Assembly: GCA_007922305.1 (NCBI GenBank)
Contig: ML677348.1
Span: 13,788,616 to 13,852,615, forward strand
DNA: 64,000 bases
Origin: Dermatemys mawii
Lineage: Eukaryota; Chordata; Testudines; Dermatemydidae
Direction of reading: 5' to 3'
The position numbers were made by a program, and so were the translations under genes. The notes under the pieces were generated by a model, which saw only the letters and a program-made list of their open reading frames with translations, made no database searches and had not been told where the DNA came from. Numbering within the stretch: position 1 is the stretch's first letter; each line of letters begins with the position of its first letter. Positions 48,401 through 54,315 of the stretch are shown one piece after another.

Positions 48401-51400
48401 TTTGTAGAACCAGTATCTGAATGTTGCCTTTTTTGTCCTCAAGTTAATACAAATGTATTTTATTTATTCTGGATCAAATAAATGCATTGAATGAAAATTT
48501 CTGTACATTTTGGAAAAAAATAATTTTACCTTTTTAGACACCATTGGAAAATGTTCCTGGTAACCTTTCCCCAATAAAGGATCCTGATAGACTTCTTCAG
48601 GATGTTGACATTAATCGTCTGCGAGCAGTTGTTTTTCGTGATGTGGTGAGTAAGATGGACTTTGGTTTTTCTTTTTAAATATATTCACTAATATTTAAAA
48701 GAGATTGATGTTACAAATAACTTGCATTTTAAAAAAGGACAACTTTGGAAGCTGGATGGGCTTAAAATCTATGTTCACTAAAAAAGGCTTTTGATTTCCA
48801 TTTTGTGGAGGAAGAAATCTGCCAAAATTGAAGTGTTTAATAAAAATGATCTTCTTTGGTAAGAAAGGTGCCTTACATAATTTCATTGCACTTCACAAGC
48901 TAAAACTGATATGCAAACTACATGCAAGGAAAACCTCAAGAGCCTCTGAAGTCCAGCAACCTCTGAGGTGCAATGTTGCACCTCCTTATTAGTGCAAATT
49001 TTTATAATCATATAAGATCCAGTTCTGTGATGGTGCAGAGTAGCTTTATATAATCCATCTATGCGAAATGACTTCATTATCTCTTCTGGCAGTATTATAG
49101 GGCAGTGGTCTTCAAAGTTTTTCCTCCATGGCCCCTTTCACGGAGGAAAAGCTCGTGCGGCCCCAGATATGTCCACGGTGGCATTTCGGCAGGACAAAAA
49201 TAGACTGCCTGGAAGTTCGGCAGTCTCCCGGGCGGGATCAGTGGCGAGATCTCATGCATCCCCCGGGTGGTTTCGCGCATCCCACTTTGAAGACCACTGG
49301 GGAATGGATGCTAAATGACAAATTCTGGTGTAGACTTCTCAGAATAGTTGCTACATCCCTAAATGGCACAGAAATAAATATAATATCTTCACTCATTTTA
49401 TGCTATAAATTTATTGTGCGGTCTGAAAGTAAGAGCAAGTGACTGGGAATTCTGACTCTTCAGTGTTGTTGTCAATTTTTAAACTTGTTTCTTGTGAGAT
49501 CACTTAACCTTTCTGTGTACAGGCTTACCCGTTCATCAATTCATAGATCTCCAAATCCAGAACGGACAATTGTGATCATCTAGTTTGACCTTATGTATAT
49601 CACAGATCATAGAACTCCCAGATTAATTGCTGGAGTATATCTTTTAGAAAATATTTAGTCTTGATTTAAAAATTACCAGTGATGGAGAAACCACTCCTAG
49701 CTGATTTTGGCTCATAATTGTTTTTAGCTTTGTGGAACAGGCTTTAACACACAAAATGTATACATATTACTGATTTGGACTTGAGTCATCTTTCACATTG
49801 TGAAGTGATCAAGTCATGATCACTTGTACCTAAGATAACTTGAATTTTTAGTTCTGTGATCAAATACTATTTAGGAGAAGGTCTAATAAAGCATTCCTCT
49901 GTCTTGTTGCAACACTTTTTGAGTTAGGAAATTGTCACCTATAATGTATACAAATTCCAAGGATGCTCTAGTACTGCCTGCATGACACTACCAGTATATG
50001 GCACACAAATTGAAGTTCCCTATGATTACATAGGTTTTTTCTGTATGTTATAGATTGGTACATAAAGTGACGGTCAACCTGTTCCCTAGTGTGGTTGGGT
50101 GGTCTGTAGAAAAACACAAGATGGGGTATTATTTTGTGTTTATCTGTTAGGACATTGATCCATAAGCATTCAAGATCATTTTGTTCTGAGTGCATCAGAA
50201 ACAGATAATGCTATTTTTGACACACAGGGCTATTCTCTCTCCCCTTTTGCCCACACTATCCTTCCTAAATAGGTTATAACCACTGATATAGATAATTCAA
50301 GAATTGAATTGTAAGCAGGTATAACACCTAAAGAAGTTTGTTTCTAAAACATATTGATTATCTTGATTTTAAAAGTTCTGTGTAAGTGTCAAGTATGATA
50401 GATGTGTTTCTTTTTCCTCTCACTCAGGATGATAGCAAACAGGCTCAATTTTTGGCTTTGGCAGTAGTTTACTTTATTTCTGTGCTGATGGTCTCAAAGT
50501 ACCGTGATATACTAGAACCTCAACGGGAGACTGCAAGATGTGGGAGCCAGGCAGGTAGAAATATCAGACAAGAAATAAATTCACCAACAAGTACAGGTAC
50601 ATCTATTTTTTCCCACTTATTTTTCATTTTGTTTTTCAGAATTTCCTTGAAACCGTAAATATCAGACACACACTTTTTTTTAAATTGTCTGAAAGGTGTG
50701 AAGGCTAATGAGACTGTTTTGTTGTTCTTTAGTTTCTCCAAGCTTTTTTAATATATTTATTGTTAATAAGTTAGATTTAAATTATGAACTTCTGCTTATA
50801 GGGTTTAACTTGCTTTCATTTGTTTATTCTGTATTTATGCATCCATTTTTTAATTTATATTTACATTCAAAGGAAAGGCCTTGTTCATGGAAAAGATATT
50901 AACAAAGTAAACTTAAACATTTCCATTCGTCTACTGTGAACAGCTATTTCTGACTCTAAATGCACTGTCTGAAGTTTATAATCAGCAAACACAGCTAGCT
51001 CCCTAGCAGAAGTTAACTCCTGTTTAAACTTAGTCTCATGACAAGCTAATATAGCAAGGACTATTAATTCTCTTGAGTCCTGCTGTCTTTCTAGACTGAG
51101 TCTACATTGAAAAGCCCCTGGAAGTCTAAAATACTAGAATTTTTGCCTTTATTGCATTCTTTACCTGATTAGTGTGAATTCTTATTTTTTTCTGGCAACT
51201 GATATCCCAGGTTTTGGGGCGCTGTCAGCTGCAGAACCTGTCAAGAGTTTTGTATCCAAATGCGTTCCTTCACTGTTTGTAATGTTCAGTCTGCCAGTCA
51301 AATGACATATTTATGTGGACTGGTTTATGACTGTGCTCTGTTTTCTCTCTCAGAACAGCCATATAAATATATTGGAAAAGAGTGATTAGAAATCAGTGGC

Positions 51401-52936
51401 CAAAACTCTGCATGTTGTTTTTTTTTCATGAACATGTTGCTTCTTGTACTGAATTTAATTTGCTATCTCAGTTTCTAGAACTGCTGATTTTCATGTCATG
51501 TTTAATGTAATTTAAATTCATGTCCTATTTGTTCTTATCTAGGATTGTCAAATGGTTAAAAAATTGTAATTAATCATGAGATTAAAAAAAGTCATGATTA
51601 ATCAGTTTTAACCACAGTTAACCAATACTAGAAAACCAATTTAAATGTATTATAAATATTTCTGATGTTTTTTCAGATATAATTTTATTTACAGCACAGA
51701 ATACAAAGTGTATACTGCTCACTTCATATTATTTTATTACAAATATTTGCACTGTAAAAAAGATAAACAGAAGAAAGTATTTTCAATTTACATCATACAA
51801 GTACTGTAGTGCAGTCTCTTTATCATGACAGTGCAATTTACAAATGTAGAATTATTTTTTTCATAACTGCACTGAAAAACAGAACAAAGTAATCTGTTAA
51901 AGTATTACAAGTCCACTAAGTCCTACTTCTTGTTCAGCCATTCATTAAGATAAACAAGATTGTTTAGATTTTCGGGCAATAATACTGTCTGCTTCTTATT
52001 TAGTGTCACCTGAAAGGAAGAACAGGTGTGGGCATGGCACTGTTGTAGCTGTCATTGTAAGGAGTGCCAGATATACTAAACATTCATATGTCCTTCATGC
52101 TTTGACTTCTAGATTACACTGTTTTTGTTTAAAGAGCAAATATTTTTAATACAAAAATTATATAATGGGAGCACTATACACTCTATATTCTGTGTTGTGA
52201 TTGAAATCAATATATTTGAAAACTTAGGAAAACTTCCAAAATATTTATAATAAATTCAAATTGGTGGTATGTTATGGTTTAACAGTGTGATTAAAACTGC
52301 AATTAATCTACTTAATTTATTTTGCCTTAAAACTTGAGTTAACTGCAGTTAATTGACAGCCCTACTTTTATTCATTTTATCTAATTCATTGTTACATCTT
52401 AGCTTGCTTGCTTTCTACCTTTGTACGCCAAGTTCAAAAAAAATCCATGTCCTCATTGGCTGTTTTCATTTAATAAATTTATATTTAAGTGGTCAGCTGT
52501 GAGAAATCATAATTTTATGTTGTATTTAATGTGTCCTTCCTAGTCGTATGTTATGGTGCTGGAGTAGGAAACTGCTTCTTTCAAATAACTATTTCAGCCA
52601 TGTTTGTTTTATATGTGTGTATTTTTCCCTATGTATGTTCTTATGATTCCCTACTAATTGGTCTGATGTTTCCTATCTCTTGATACAGAACTTGTTTCCT
52701 TACTTCAGAAATGCATTGTTGTTAATAGTGCCATATTTGCATGTTTCAATGAGATAGGACTTCTGTCATGGATCCGCAGTGGACCAGATCACAAGTGGTT
52801 ATTAGCTGGCTCACATCTGATTCCATGATTTTCTCCACAGTTGTGGTCATACCATCTATCCCTCACCCAAGTTTGAACCATGGATTCCTTGCCAAGTTAA
52901 TTCCTGAACAGAGCTTTGCCCACTCATTTTACAAAG
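385..52936 (+). CDS. NBEA: Neurobeachin gene, internal part (15 exons plus a microexon, joined)
   Basis: Joined exons: 385-447, 556-653, 5848-5940, 13627-13735, 16828-16909, 17107-17230, 17635-17827, 18083-19102, 26664-26881, 28786-28939, (40706-40714 optional), 44083-44263, 47099-47229, 48538-48645, 50428-50596 and 52841-52936. Together they read 2839 nt (946 codons + 1 nt) without a stop, every intron is GT-AG, and phases agree at every junction. The translation matches vertebrate neurobeachin over its alpha-solenoid region, the acidic linker with the PKA RII-binding helix, and the following helical/hydrophobic part. That is roughly one third of the usual ~2,950-residue protein. The N-terminal lectin-like part and the C-terminal PH-BEACH-WD40 part lie outside. 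NBEA is a neuronal AKAP and membrane-traffic scaffold at the trans-Golgi and synapse (established knowledge). LRBA was considered and rejected because the acidic exon follows NBEA. Confidence 0.97.
448..555 (+). other. NBEA: NBEA intron, unusually short (108 nt)
   Basis: GT-AG intron (gtaggt...cacatag). It is close to the minimum length for vertebrate introns and contains no repeat, in contrast with the multi-kilobase introns around it. Confidence 0.9.
556..653 (+). CDS. NBEA: NBEA coding exon ([16 protein letters not shown])
   Basis: This 98-nt exon enters in phase 0 and leaves two bases (CG) of an Arg codon completed by the exon at 5848. The donor is CG|gtaaga. It encodes helical repeat residues including [17 protein letters not shown]. 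Confidence 0.95.
1560..2390 (+). mobile_element. CR1-type LINE 3' region, older copy (first part)
   Basis: The sequence follows the CR1 ORF2 C-terminal and 3' region (aaggctaatgcagtcctt, cctctgtataagacattagt, ggtggattccccatctc). It is broken by a MITE at 2000-2303. Its tail appears to resume at about 4114-4258 after a younger CR1. Confidence 0.75.
2000..2303. mobile_element. Tigger/pogo-like MITE inserted in CR1
   Basis: The termini are inverted: cagtagactctcgattatcc on the left and ggataattgagagtctgttc on the right, with internal cctggttaat repeats. The element is bounded by TA on both sides (1998-1999 and 2304-2305), as in Tc1/mariner-pogo elements. There is no transposase ORF, so it is non-autonomous. 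Confidence 0.7.
2390..3254 (+). mobile_element. CR1 LINE, reverse transcriptase portion (degenerate)
   Basis: Conceptual translation with stops and frame shifts shows the CR1 RT signatures [31 protein letters not shown] and [13 protein letters not shown] (about 3000-3060). It is dead. It is interrupted at 3255 by a hAT fragment, and the same copy continues near 3427. Confidence 0.85.
3255..3426. mobile_element. hAT-like fragment inserted in CR1
   Basis: It begins with the terminal motif caggggttctcaacc and continues with a body typical of reptile hAT non-autonomous elements (ttgtcagcttcca, ttaaatatataaaaag). The other terminal repeat is missing, so the right border is approximate. Confidence 0.55.
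3427..4113 (+). mobile_element. CR1 LINE 3' end (same copy as 2390-3254)
   Basis: It starts aggaaggagtactgcagaaa and runs through the CR1 3' UTR to the sauropsid terminus (actagatgacctcttgaggt, then cccttccaatcctatgattt). Confidence 0.9.
4114..4258 (+). mobile_element. Resumed tail of older CR1 copy
   Basis: The segment gggctcagcactgg...ggaggtcaggctagatgatc, taatggtcccatcttg is a second CR1-family 3' terminus directly after the first. It fits the displaced tail of the copy at 1560-2390. Confidence 0.6.
4500..5250. repeat. GC-rich dispersed repeat with C25 homopolymer
   Basis: The region is much more GC-rich than its surroundings and has a C25 tract at 4669-4693 and a second C run near 4706. 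The stretch around 4529-4569 (catgggtggtatgtgaaccc then ggggaggctagcct) recurs near 62655-62693, so this is a dispersed family, not a CpG island. The open frames across it are low-complexity Pro-rich or Gly-rich and are not coding. Confidence 0.6.
5848..5940 (+). CDS. NBEA: NBEA coding exon ([16 protein letters not shown])
   Basis: This 93-nt exon has acceptor ttcattttag|A and donor CAA|gtaagt. It completes Arg, then encodes an armadillo-like helical pair ([18 protein letters not shown]) and ends two bases into a Lys codon. Confidence 0.96.
6660..6890 (-). mobile_element. MIR SINE remnant
   Basis: The order tagtgctttacattttcaaa, tttacagatgatgatactgc, gaggttaaatgactt, gtgacagagccaccatgaga follows the reverse complement of MIR, with heavy divergence as expected of an ancient SINE. 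Confidence 0.75.
7970..8130 (-). mobile_element. MIR-like SINE remnant
   Basis: gaggatctcaaagggtttta, followed by a weak 'taaagaggcctgaagcagtt' segment, resembles the reptile MIR core. It is short and highly diverged. Confidence 0.45.
10395..10818. mobile_element. hAT-type non-autonomous element with perfect 8-bp TSD
   Basis: It starts caccggtccccaaactg and ends gcacaccactg. The octamer atatagag flanks it exactly (10387-10394 and 10819-10826), the 8-bp duplication expected of hAT transposases. The interior is C-rich. Reading frames inside it are not genes. Confidence 0.8.
10946..11756 (+). mobile_element. CR1 LINE 3' region
   Basis: Collinear with the CR1 ORF2 C-terminus and 3' UTR: ggggtctaaattaccttt, gagcttggaatcattatgga, ccaacctgtggaactccttg, ending gacccagtgtggccattctt. 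The fragments coded at 10770-11165 and 11339-11578 are decayed ORF2. Confidence 0.92.
12059..12320. mobile_element. Harbinger-like MITE, copy A, TAA-flanked
   Basis: The ends gggtaggtctacact and agtgtagaccagggc are inverted (last 10 bp identical). TAA lies on each side (12056-12058 and 12321-12323), as in PIF/Harbinger insertions. The interior has the palindrome gatttatcacgtctcatcta with its complement tagacgcgataaatc. A relative is at 58561-58845. Confidence 0.72.
13627..13735 (+). CDS. NBEA: NBEA coding exon ([17 protein letters not shown])
   Basis: This 109-nt exon has acceptor tttcctccag|A and donor GAG|gtacaa. One base completes Lys, followed by 36 codons including [20 protein letters not shown]. 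It ends in phase 0. Confidence 0.96.
13736..16827 (+). other. NBEA: NBEA intron (3.1 kb), mostly unique
   Basis: GT-AG intron. About 16080-16200 has a ttcaaaagtgctgagcaccc motif seen in many reptile interspersed repeats. A G10 run lies at about 16690. Otherwise no element or gene is recognised. Confidence 0.85.
16828..16909 (+). CDS. NBEA: NBEA coding exon ([16 protein letters not shown])
   Basis: This 82-nt exon has acceptor gttttag|ATT and donor CCAA|gtaagg. It encodes 27 residues plus the first base of a Met codon. Confidence 0.95.
17107..17230 (+). CDS. NBEA: NBEA coding exon ([16 protein letters not shown])
   Basis: This 124-nt exon has acceptor tttttacag|TG, which completes Met. It encodes [20 protein letters not shown] and the [18 protein letters not shown] helices. 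Donor AG|gtatgt; it leaves two bases of an Arg codon. Confidence 0.96.
17635..17827 (+). CDS. NBEA: NBEA coding exon ([18 protein letters not shown])
   Basis: This 193-nt exon has acceptor tactttag|A and donor AAG|gtaaga. It encodes 64 codons ending the conserved solenoid region, with the Trp-rich run [19 protein letters not shown]. It ends in phase 0. Confidence 0.97.
18083..19102 (+). CDS. NBEA: NBEA large acidic exon with PKA RII-binding helix
   Basis: This 1020-nt exon (340 codons, phase 0-0) has acceptor ccatttaag|GTC and donor CAA|gtaagt. It opens with a charged helical stretch ([20 protein letters not shown]) and a Lys/Gly-rich segment. A long Ser/Thr/Asp/Glu-rich, probably disordered linker follows, carrying [20 protein letters not shown] near residue 70 and the amphipathic helix [16 protein letters not shown] near residues 142-160. 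It ends with [20 protein letters not shown] and a Thr run. This exon separates NBEA from LRBA. The RII-anchoring function comes from work on mammalian neurobeachin, and here the same helix is simply visible. Confidence 0.98.
18506..18562 (+). other. NBEA: Amphipathic PKA RII-binding (AKAP) helix inside NBEA
   Basis: Nineteen codons read [19 protein letters not shown]. Val, Leu, Val, Ala and Leu recur at 3-4 residue spacing and give the hydrophobic face typical of an AKAP helix that docks on the RII dimerisation domain. Mammalian NBEA has its RII-binding site in this region (established knowledge). The position is read directly here and function is inferred. Confidence 0.8.
19484..19617. mobile_element. 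PLE-type hairpin remnant (second family)
   Basis: 19501-19528 and 19540-19567 are inverted copies (23 of 28 positions pair) around an 11-nt loop. The segment ggacccacttct and the end gtctctctaataccttgagg, caacatggctacaac match a reptile Penelope-like terminal repeat different from the one at 24845-25999. Confidence 0.6.
19818..20322. mobile_element. hAT-type element with perfect 8-bp TSD
   Basis: It starts taaggctacag and ends ctctgt-like inverted sequence (acacagagcccta). The octamer atcattac is duplicated exactly at 19810-19817 and 20323-20330. An inner palindrome (gtatttttagtaaaagtc against gacttgtattaaaaatac) lies in the left part. The CTG/GGC-rich middle gives spurious reading frames. 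Confidence 0.8.
21715..21992 (+). mobile_element. Penelope-like element terminal repeat, solo fragment
   Basis: The segment ttctcctgctgataatagcc...gcatctgatgaagtggacta...taaggtgccacaagtactcc...actaacatggctgctactct matches the right arm of the PLE at 25703-25999 and carries a longer 3' tail. No coding part remains. Confidence 0.75.
22735..22945 (+). mobile_element. L2-like LINE 3' end
   Basis: cagattgtaaattcttcagg, ccagggaccatatctttaat and gcgcccagcacaattgcac follow the L2/L3 3' terminal consensus order. It is old and diverged. Confidence 0.6.
23560..23880 (-). mobile_element. CR1 3' UTR fragment, antisense
   Basis: ttaggaagattttcctaacg, ttcagtttaaattctttctc reads as the reverse complement of the CR1 3' UTR segment. 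It is diverged and the borders are approximate. Confidence 0.5.
24845..25999 (+). mobile_element. Penelope-like retroelement, palindromic copy with GIY-YIG endonuclease remnant
   Basis: Two roughly 300-bp arms (24883-25186 and 25703-25999) are near-perfect inverted copies flanking a 0.5 kb core. The core encodes the PLE linker ([14 protein letters not shown], then [11 protein letters not shown]) and, after a frame break near 25327, the GIY-YIG endonuclease ([31 protein letters not shown], and a C-terminal [10 protein letters not shown]). The reverse transcriptase domain is absent, so the copy is dead. The flanks tcattgaattgtgaca (24829-24844) and tcattgaaatgtaacc (26000-26015) agree at 13 of 16 positions and look like a target-site duplication. 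Confidence 0.85.
25187..25702 (+). pseudogene. GIY-YIG endonuclease domain of PLE (frameshifted)
   Basis: The cysteine-containing linker reads in one frame to about 25327. The endonuclease reads in another from about 25330 to 25718, with [13 protein letters not shown] as the catalytic-core signature. This is a retroelement-derived pseudogene, not a host gene. Confidence 0.8.
26664..26881 (+). CDS. NBEA: NBEA coding exon ([18 protein letters not shown])
   Basis: This 218-nt exon has acceptor taacatag|GCA and donor AG|gtagaa. It encodes 72 residues including [20 protein letters not shown] and [20 protein letters not shown]. It leaves two bases of a Ser codon completed at 28786. Confidence 0.97.
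26882..28785 (+). other. NBEA: NBEA intron (1.9 kb), no recognised element
   Basis: GT-AG intron, AT-rich. A segment at 28280-28370 (gtggactaccggtggtctag) faintly resembles hAT termini but no duplication was found. Confidence 0.85.
28786..28939 (+). CDS. NBEA: NBEA coding exon ([17 protein letters not shown])
   Basis: This 154-nt exon has acceptor atttttgtag|T and donor ACT|gtaagt. It encodes 51 residues ending [19 protein letters not shown]. It ends in phase 0, so the next intron can accept an in-frame microexon. Confidence 0.97.
30795..31798 (-). mobile_element. Penelope-like element, antisense copy, interrupted by a hairpin insertion
   Basis: On the minus strand the order is linker (about 31720-31525: [15 protein letters not shown]), then the endonuclease start (31345-31257: [19 protein letters not shown]) and its C-terminal part (about 31220-31100: [12 protein letters not shown]), then the terminal repeat to 30795. 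It is related to the copy at 24845-25999 but diverged, with stops and a deletion. A 175-bp foldback sits between linker and endonuclease. Confidence 0.82.
31346..31522. mobile_element. Foldback (hairpin) PLE-terminal insertion nested in PLE
   Basis: Arms at about 31353-31421 and 31428-31496 are inverted copies centred on cttcatcgacgaag (31418-31431). For example, cctgtggcacc pairs with ggtgccacaag. A tail (actaacgcagctacctctct) continues to about 31522. The insertion splits the endonuclease reading frame of the host PLE right after the TNVIY codons. Confidence 0.78.
31802..32002 (+). mobile_element. CR1 3' region, part 1 (split by solo LTR)
   Basis: gtcaccagattaaattaata, ccaggatgggcag is collinear with the CR1 at 10946-11756 and stops exactly at the LTR insertion point. 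Confidence 0.9.
32003..32805. mobile_element. Solo LTR of an endogenous retrovirus-like element inside CR1
   Basis: The 803-bp insertion starts TGTTAGGG and ends TTTATGATA (a TG...CA-type end with one likely C-to-T change). It is flanked by gcagc (31998-32002) and gcagg (32806-32810), a 5-bp duplication with one mismatch. No internal retroviral genes are present, so it is a solo LTR left by recombination. Reading frames inside it are not coding. Confidence 0.75.
32806..32998 (+). mobile_element. CR1 3' end, part 2
   Basis: It resumes as ggaatggtgtccctaatgtc and runs to gacccagaatggccgttctt, the normal CR1 3' terminus, so the two halves flank the LTR precisely. Confidence 0.9.
34560..34690. 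mobile_element. MIR/CORE-SINE-like remnant
   Basis: ctaggcactgtgtaaatgta, ggtccctgccccaagagaat, ttacaatctaat follows a common reptilian MIR/CORE-type segment. Heavily diverged. Confidence 0.5.
35310..35930. repeat. Degenerate purine-rich minisatellite
   Basis: About 0.6 kb is strongly G/A-biased on the + strand, with recurring ggacaaggagactggg-like and gactgggatgag-like units of roughly 15-30 nt. Open frames of up to 230 codons on the minus strand are low-complexity Pro/Ser/Phe products of this strand bias. Confidence 0.7.
36160..36755 (-). mobile_element. CR1 3' region, antisense
   Basis: It starts aagaatgactattttgggtc (reverse complement of the CR1 terminus) and continues through ccatctagtccaataattag, gagttccagaggttgattgt to ccttttctatatgggtgtca. 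Confidence 0.92.
37430..37580 (+). mobile_element. MIR SINE remnant
   Basis: caccttaacatctctgtgct, tcagctccctagctgtaaaa, cacagagttgttatgaaaag, gtttgtgaagcactcc match the MIR core order. A possible upstream piece lies near 37205-37240. Confidence 0.72.
38346..38583. mobile_element. hAT-type MITE with perfect 8-bp TSD
   Basis: The termini cagggcggct and agccgcccctg are inverted. The octamer aagggcat is duplicated exactly at 38338-38345 and 38584-38591. The interior is GC-rich (ccttcggcggc-like). Overlapping frames on both strands (68-131 codons) are by-products. Confidence 0.88.
39781..40177. mobile_element. hAT-type element with 8-bp TSD, carrying a nested MITE
   Basis: The ends are caggggtctccaaac and gtttggagacccttg. 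The flanks agctagag (39773-39780) and agctaaag (40178-40185) differ at one base. A second element (39975-40108) is inserted in its middle. Confidence 0.85.
39975..40108. mobile_element. Short MITE nested in the hAT element
   Basis: It begins tagggtggctagatgtcccg and ends tgctgtctggtcatccta, giving imperfect inverted ends (taggRtgRcYagA). It matches a very common small reptile repeat with ttgtagggacagtcctgatt inside. Confidence 0.75.
40706..40714 (+). CDS. NBEA: Candidate 9-nt NBEA microexon encoding Gly-Ser-Lys
   Basis: GGTTCTAAG sits between a strong acceptor (a long T-rich tract ending tgcatgtccag) and the donor gttagt. It lies in the 15 kb phase-0 intron between SPT (exon ending 28939) and TELENIEV (exon starting 44083). 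Inclusion adds exactly Gly-Ser-Lys without changing frame. I recall mammalian NBEA having GSK at this junction in some isoforms, but that is memory, not a search. A TGC at 40695-40697, just upstream of the acceptor, is the kind of motif used by the neural splicing factor SRRM4. No transcript evidence is available. Confidence 0.75.
43125..43951. mobile_element. hAT-type element with near-perfect 8-bp TSD
   Basis: The terminal repeats taggcttggcaggattc and gaattctgccaacccta pair at 15 of 17 positions. The flanks aatataga (43117-43124) and aatatagg (43952-43959) match at 7 of 8. The 827-bp interior includes frames of 114 and 135 codons (43338-43824) without similarity I recognise. I treat them as non-coding. 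Confidence 0.78.
44083..44263 (+). CDS. NBEA: NBEA coding exon ([18 protein letters not shown])
   Basis: This 181-nt exon has acceptor tctcttaaag|ACT and donor CTGG|gtaagt. It encodes 60 residues including [20 protein letters not shown] and [21 protein letters not shown], plus the first base of a Val codon. Confidence 0.97.
44264..47098 (+). other. NBEA: NBEA intron (2.8 kb)
   Basis: GT-AG intron. Antisense CR1 occupies 45940-46570. 44264-45930 and 46600-47098 show nothing recognisable. Confidence 0.88.
45940..46570 (-). mobile_element. CR1 3' regions, antisense (possibly two pieces)
   Basis: 45960-46130 (gagatgtggacaccaaaact, tactattctaggtgaggttg) and 46430-46570 (tcatctagtccccagtctcc, gcaggactaacaccaactaa) read as antisense CR1 3' UTR. 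The middle is less certain. Confidence 0.7.
47099..47229 (+). CDS. NBEA: NBEA coding exon ([18 protein letters not shown])
   Basis: This 131-nt exon has an acceptor with a T12 tract (ttttttttttttag|TT) and donor AAG|gtaatc. The start, [17 protein letters not shown], matches the family. The second half ([20 protein letters not shown]) differs from the mammalian sequence I remember, while both neighbouring exons are nearly invariant. It ends in phase 0. Confidence 0.94.
47230..48537 (+). other. NBEA: NBEA intron (1.3 kb), no recognised element
   Basis: GT-AG intron, AT-rich, no transposon recognised. Confidence 0.85.
48538..48645 (+). CDS. NBEA: NBEA coding exon ([16 protein letters not shown])
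   Basis: This 108-nt exon (36 codons, phase 0-0) has acceptor acctttttag|ACA and donor GTG|gtgagt. It encodes [20 protein letters not shown]. Confidence 0.96.
49103..49299. mobile_element. hAT-like MITE
   Basis: The ends cagtggtcttcaaagt and actttgaagaccactg form a perfect 16-bp inverted repeat around a GC-rich core. I see no clear 8-bp duplication. Confidence 0.78.
49545..49700 (-). mobile_element. CR1-family 3' end, antisense
   Basis: aattgtgatcatctagtttg, accttatgtatatcacagat, catagaactcccagattaat follows an antisense CR1 terminus. It may continue to about 49920. Confidence 0.65.
50428..50596 (+). CDS. NBEA: NBEA coding exon with hydrophobic segment ([17 protein letters not shown])
   Basis: This 169-nt exon has acceptor ctcactcag|GAT and donor ACAG|gtacat. 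It encodes 56 residues with the hydrophobic run [15 protein letters not shown], then [11 protein letters not shown]. One base of the next Val codon is left. The hydrophobic run could be a buried helix or a membrane-associating segment. NBEA is generally treated as a peripheral membrane protein. Confidence 0.96.
50597..52840 (+). other. NBEA: NBEA intron (2.2 kb)
   Basis: GT-AG intron. A DNA transposon remnant fills 51540-52364. The remainder is unremarkable. Confidence 0.88.
51540..52364. mobile_element. DNA transposon remnant with GTTAATTAA-type termini (hAT-like)
   Basis: The left end is taggattgtcaaatggttaa and the right end is ttaattgacagcccta. Subterminal aattaatcatgagatt motifs and an internal tattacaaatatttgcactg segment are typical of a widespread vertebrate DNA element. 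The flanks (ttcttatc / cttttatt) match at only 5 of 8. Confidence 0.65.
52841..52936 (+). CDS. NBEA: NBEA coding exon ([18 protein letters not shown]), last one in window
   Basis: This 96-nt exon has acceptor ttctccacag|TT and donor AAAG|gtaata. It encodes [20 protein letters not shown] then [10 protein letters not shown]. It leaves one base of a codon whose remainder is not found in the following 11 kb. Confidence 0.96.
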
Positions 52937-54315
52937 GTAATATTAACATCATCTCCTAACCTGTTTGGGTGTCCTTATTTAATGTAATGTCATTAAATTA
53001 CTAGCCGTGATGTAATTGTTGGTAAATAACCATACGCCTCAGGTTACATGGAGATCAGACTGTCACCTGATGAGGATACCCGTGAGACAAGGTTTTCTTC
53101 CTGGCTACATTTACTTTAGGAAGTATCTTTCCCTCTTCTTCTACCCTTTGTTCATTTCAGTAACACCTACTAAATTAATTAATAGTAGGTAAACAAAAAA
53201 AATGTTAAGGTGGAGAGAGATGAGAAGGAAATTTTGATTGTTTTTGGTTTAGGCTTATTCTTTTTCTTCTTGCTGCAACAATACCTCCTTTAGTTTTGAA
53301 AACAAATCAGACCTATTTTAAAAATACTGTATACAGGGAATAAATTAAATCTTTAGTACTACTTTTTTAGTGCTCCCTTTCCTCACACTTCCTACAGGTC
53401 TTCTTCTCTTCCTTTCTTTTTCTTTTTAATTTCACTTTTTGTTTGTATGTAAATCTTCATATTGTATATTATGTAAAGTTTTATATGTTGTTGGTTGCTG
53501 TACTGTGCTATTCTGGAGAGAGACAGTTTCTGCAGTCACAGCAACTGTTTTGTAATATAGGCTGTTTTTCAGATAGAAAATATGCATATGCATGGACTAT
53601 GTTTTTCAAATATCAGGGATTTACATATCTACAAAGTTAAATAGGTGCATTTGTAGCCAAGCGTGCATGTGAATTTACCAACTTGTGTGCACATGTTCTG
53701 GAGGAAGTGCACCAAGTGGTTGAGTACAACCATGCTTTATCTGATGCTTTCTGAGTCACTCTGATAAAAACCCAAAGAATAAAAAGAATGATAAATACAA
53801 AAAAAAAAAACCCAGTAATTAATTCTGTGACTACTTCTAATAAAATATGAGCAATAGGCTGACTTTCTAGTTTACTAAGAATACTTAGCACTTGTATGGT
53901 GCTTTTCATGTTCCAAGTGCTTTACAATGTTAAACCCTTCAATTAAGTGTTCTCACAAAAAAATATTTGGTAGTCTGAGTCAGATCACCAATTCTTGCTG
54001 GTGGCCGCTCTGCCAATTTTTCCTAAAATAATTTAGCAAAAGCAAATAAACATGCACATATACATGTCTAAATCATTGTTGGTTGTTTATGTAGGGTTTT
54101 GTGTGCAGACTCAATAATAAAAATAATGTACAGTTCTTATTTTTTTACTGGACCAACATGGAATAGAAACACAAATAACGTGCTTTGCATGTTCCTGTCT
54201 TTTTTGTTGCTGTATCTTTTGCACTTTTTTATAATTAAGACTTGCTAGCCTGTAAGTCTGCTAAGCTAGCTGGCAGACACTGAAAAGTCATATTAGCAAA
54301 CATACAAATATCACT

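Larger units (their letters stand above)
48646..50427 (+). other. NBEA: NBEA intron (1.8 kb)
   Basis: GT-AG intron holding a hAT-like MITE (49103-49299) and antisense CR1 (49545-49700). Confidence 0.88.

Noticed and set aside
49095..49307. 8-bp duplication around the MITE at 49103-49299
   Set aside because: The flanks ttataggg and gggaatgg do not match.
385..52936. Assignment to the paralogue LRBA
   Set aside because: The acidic exon and the RII helix read as NBEA throughout; LRBA diverges strongly in this region.
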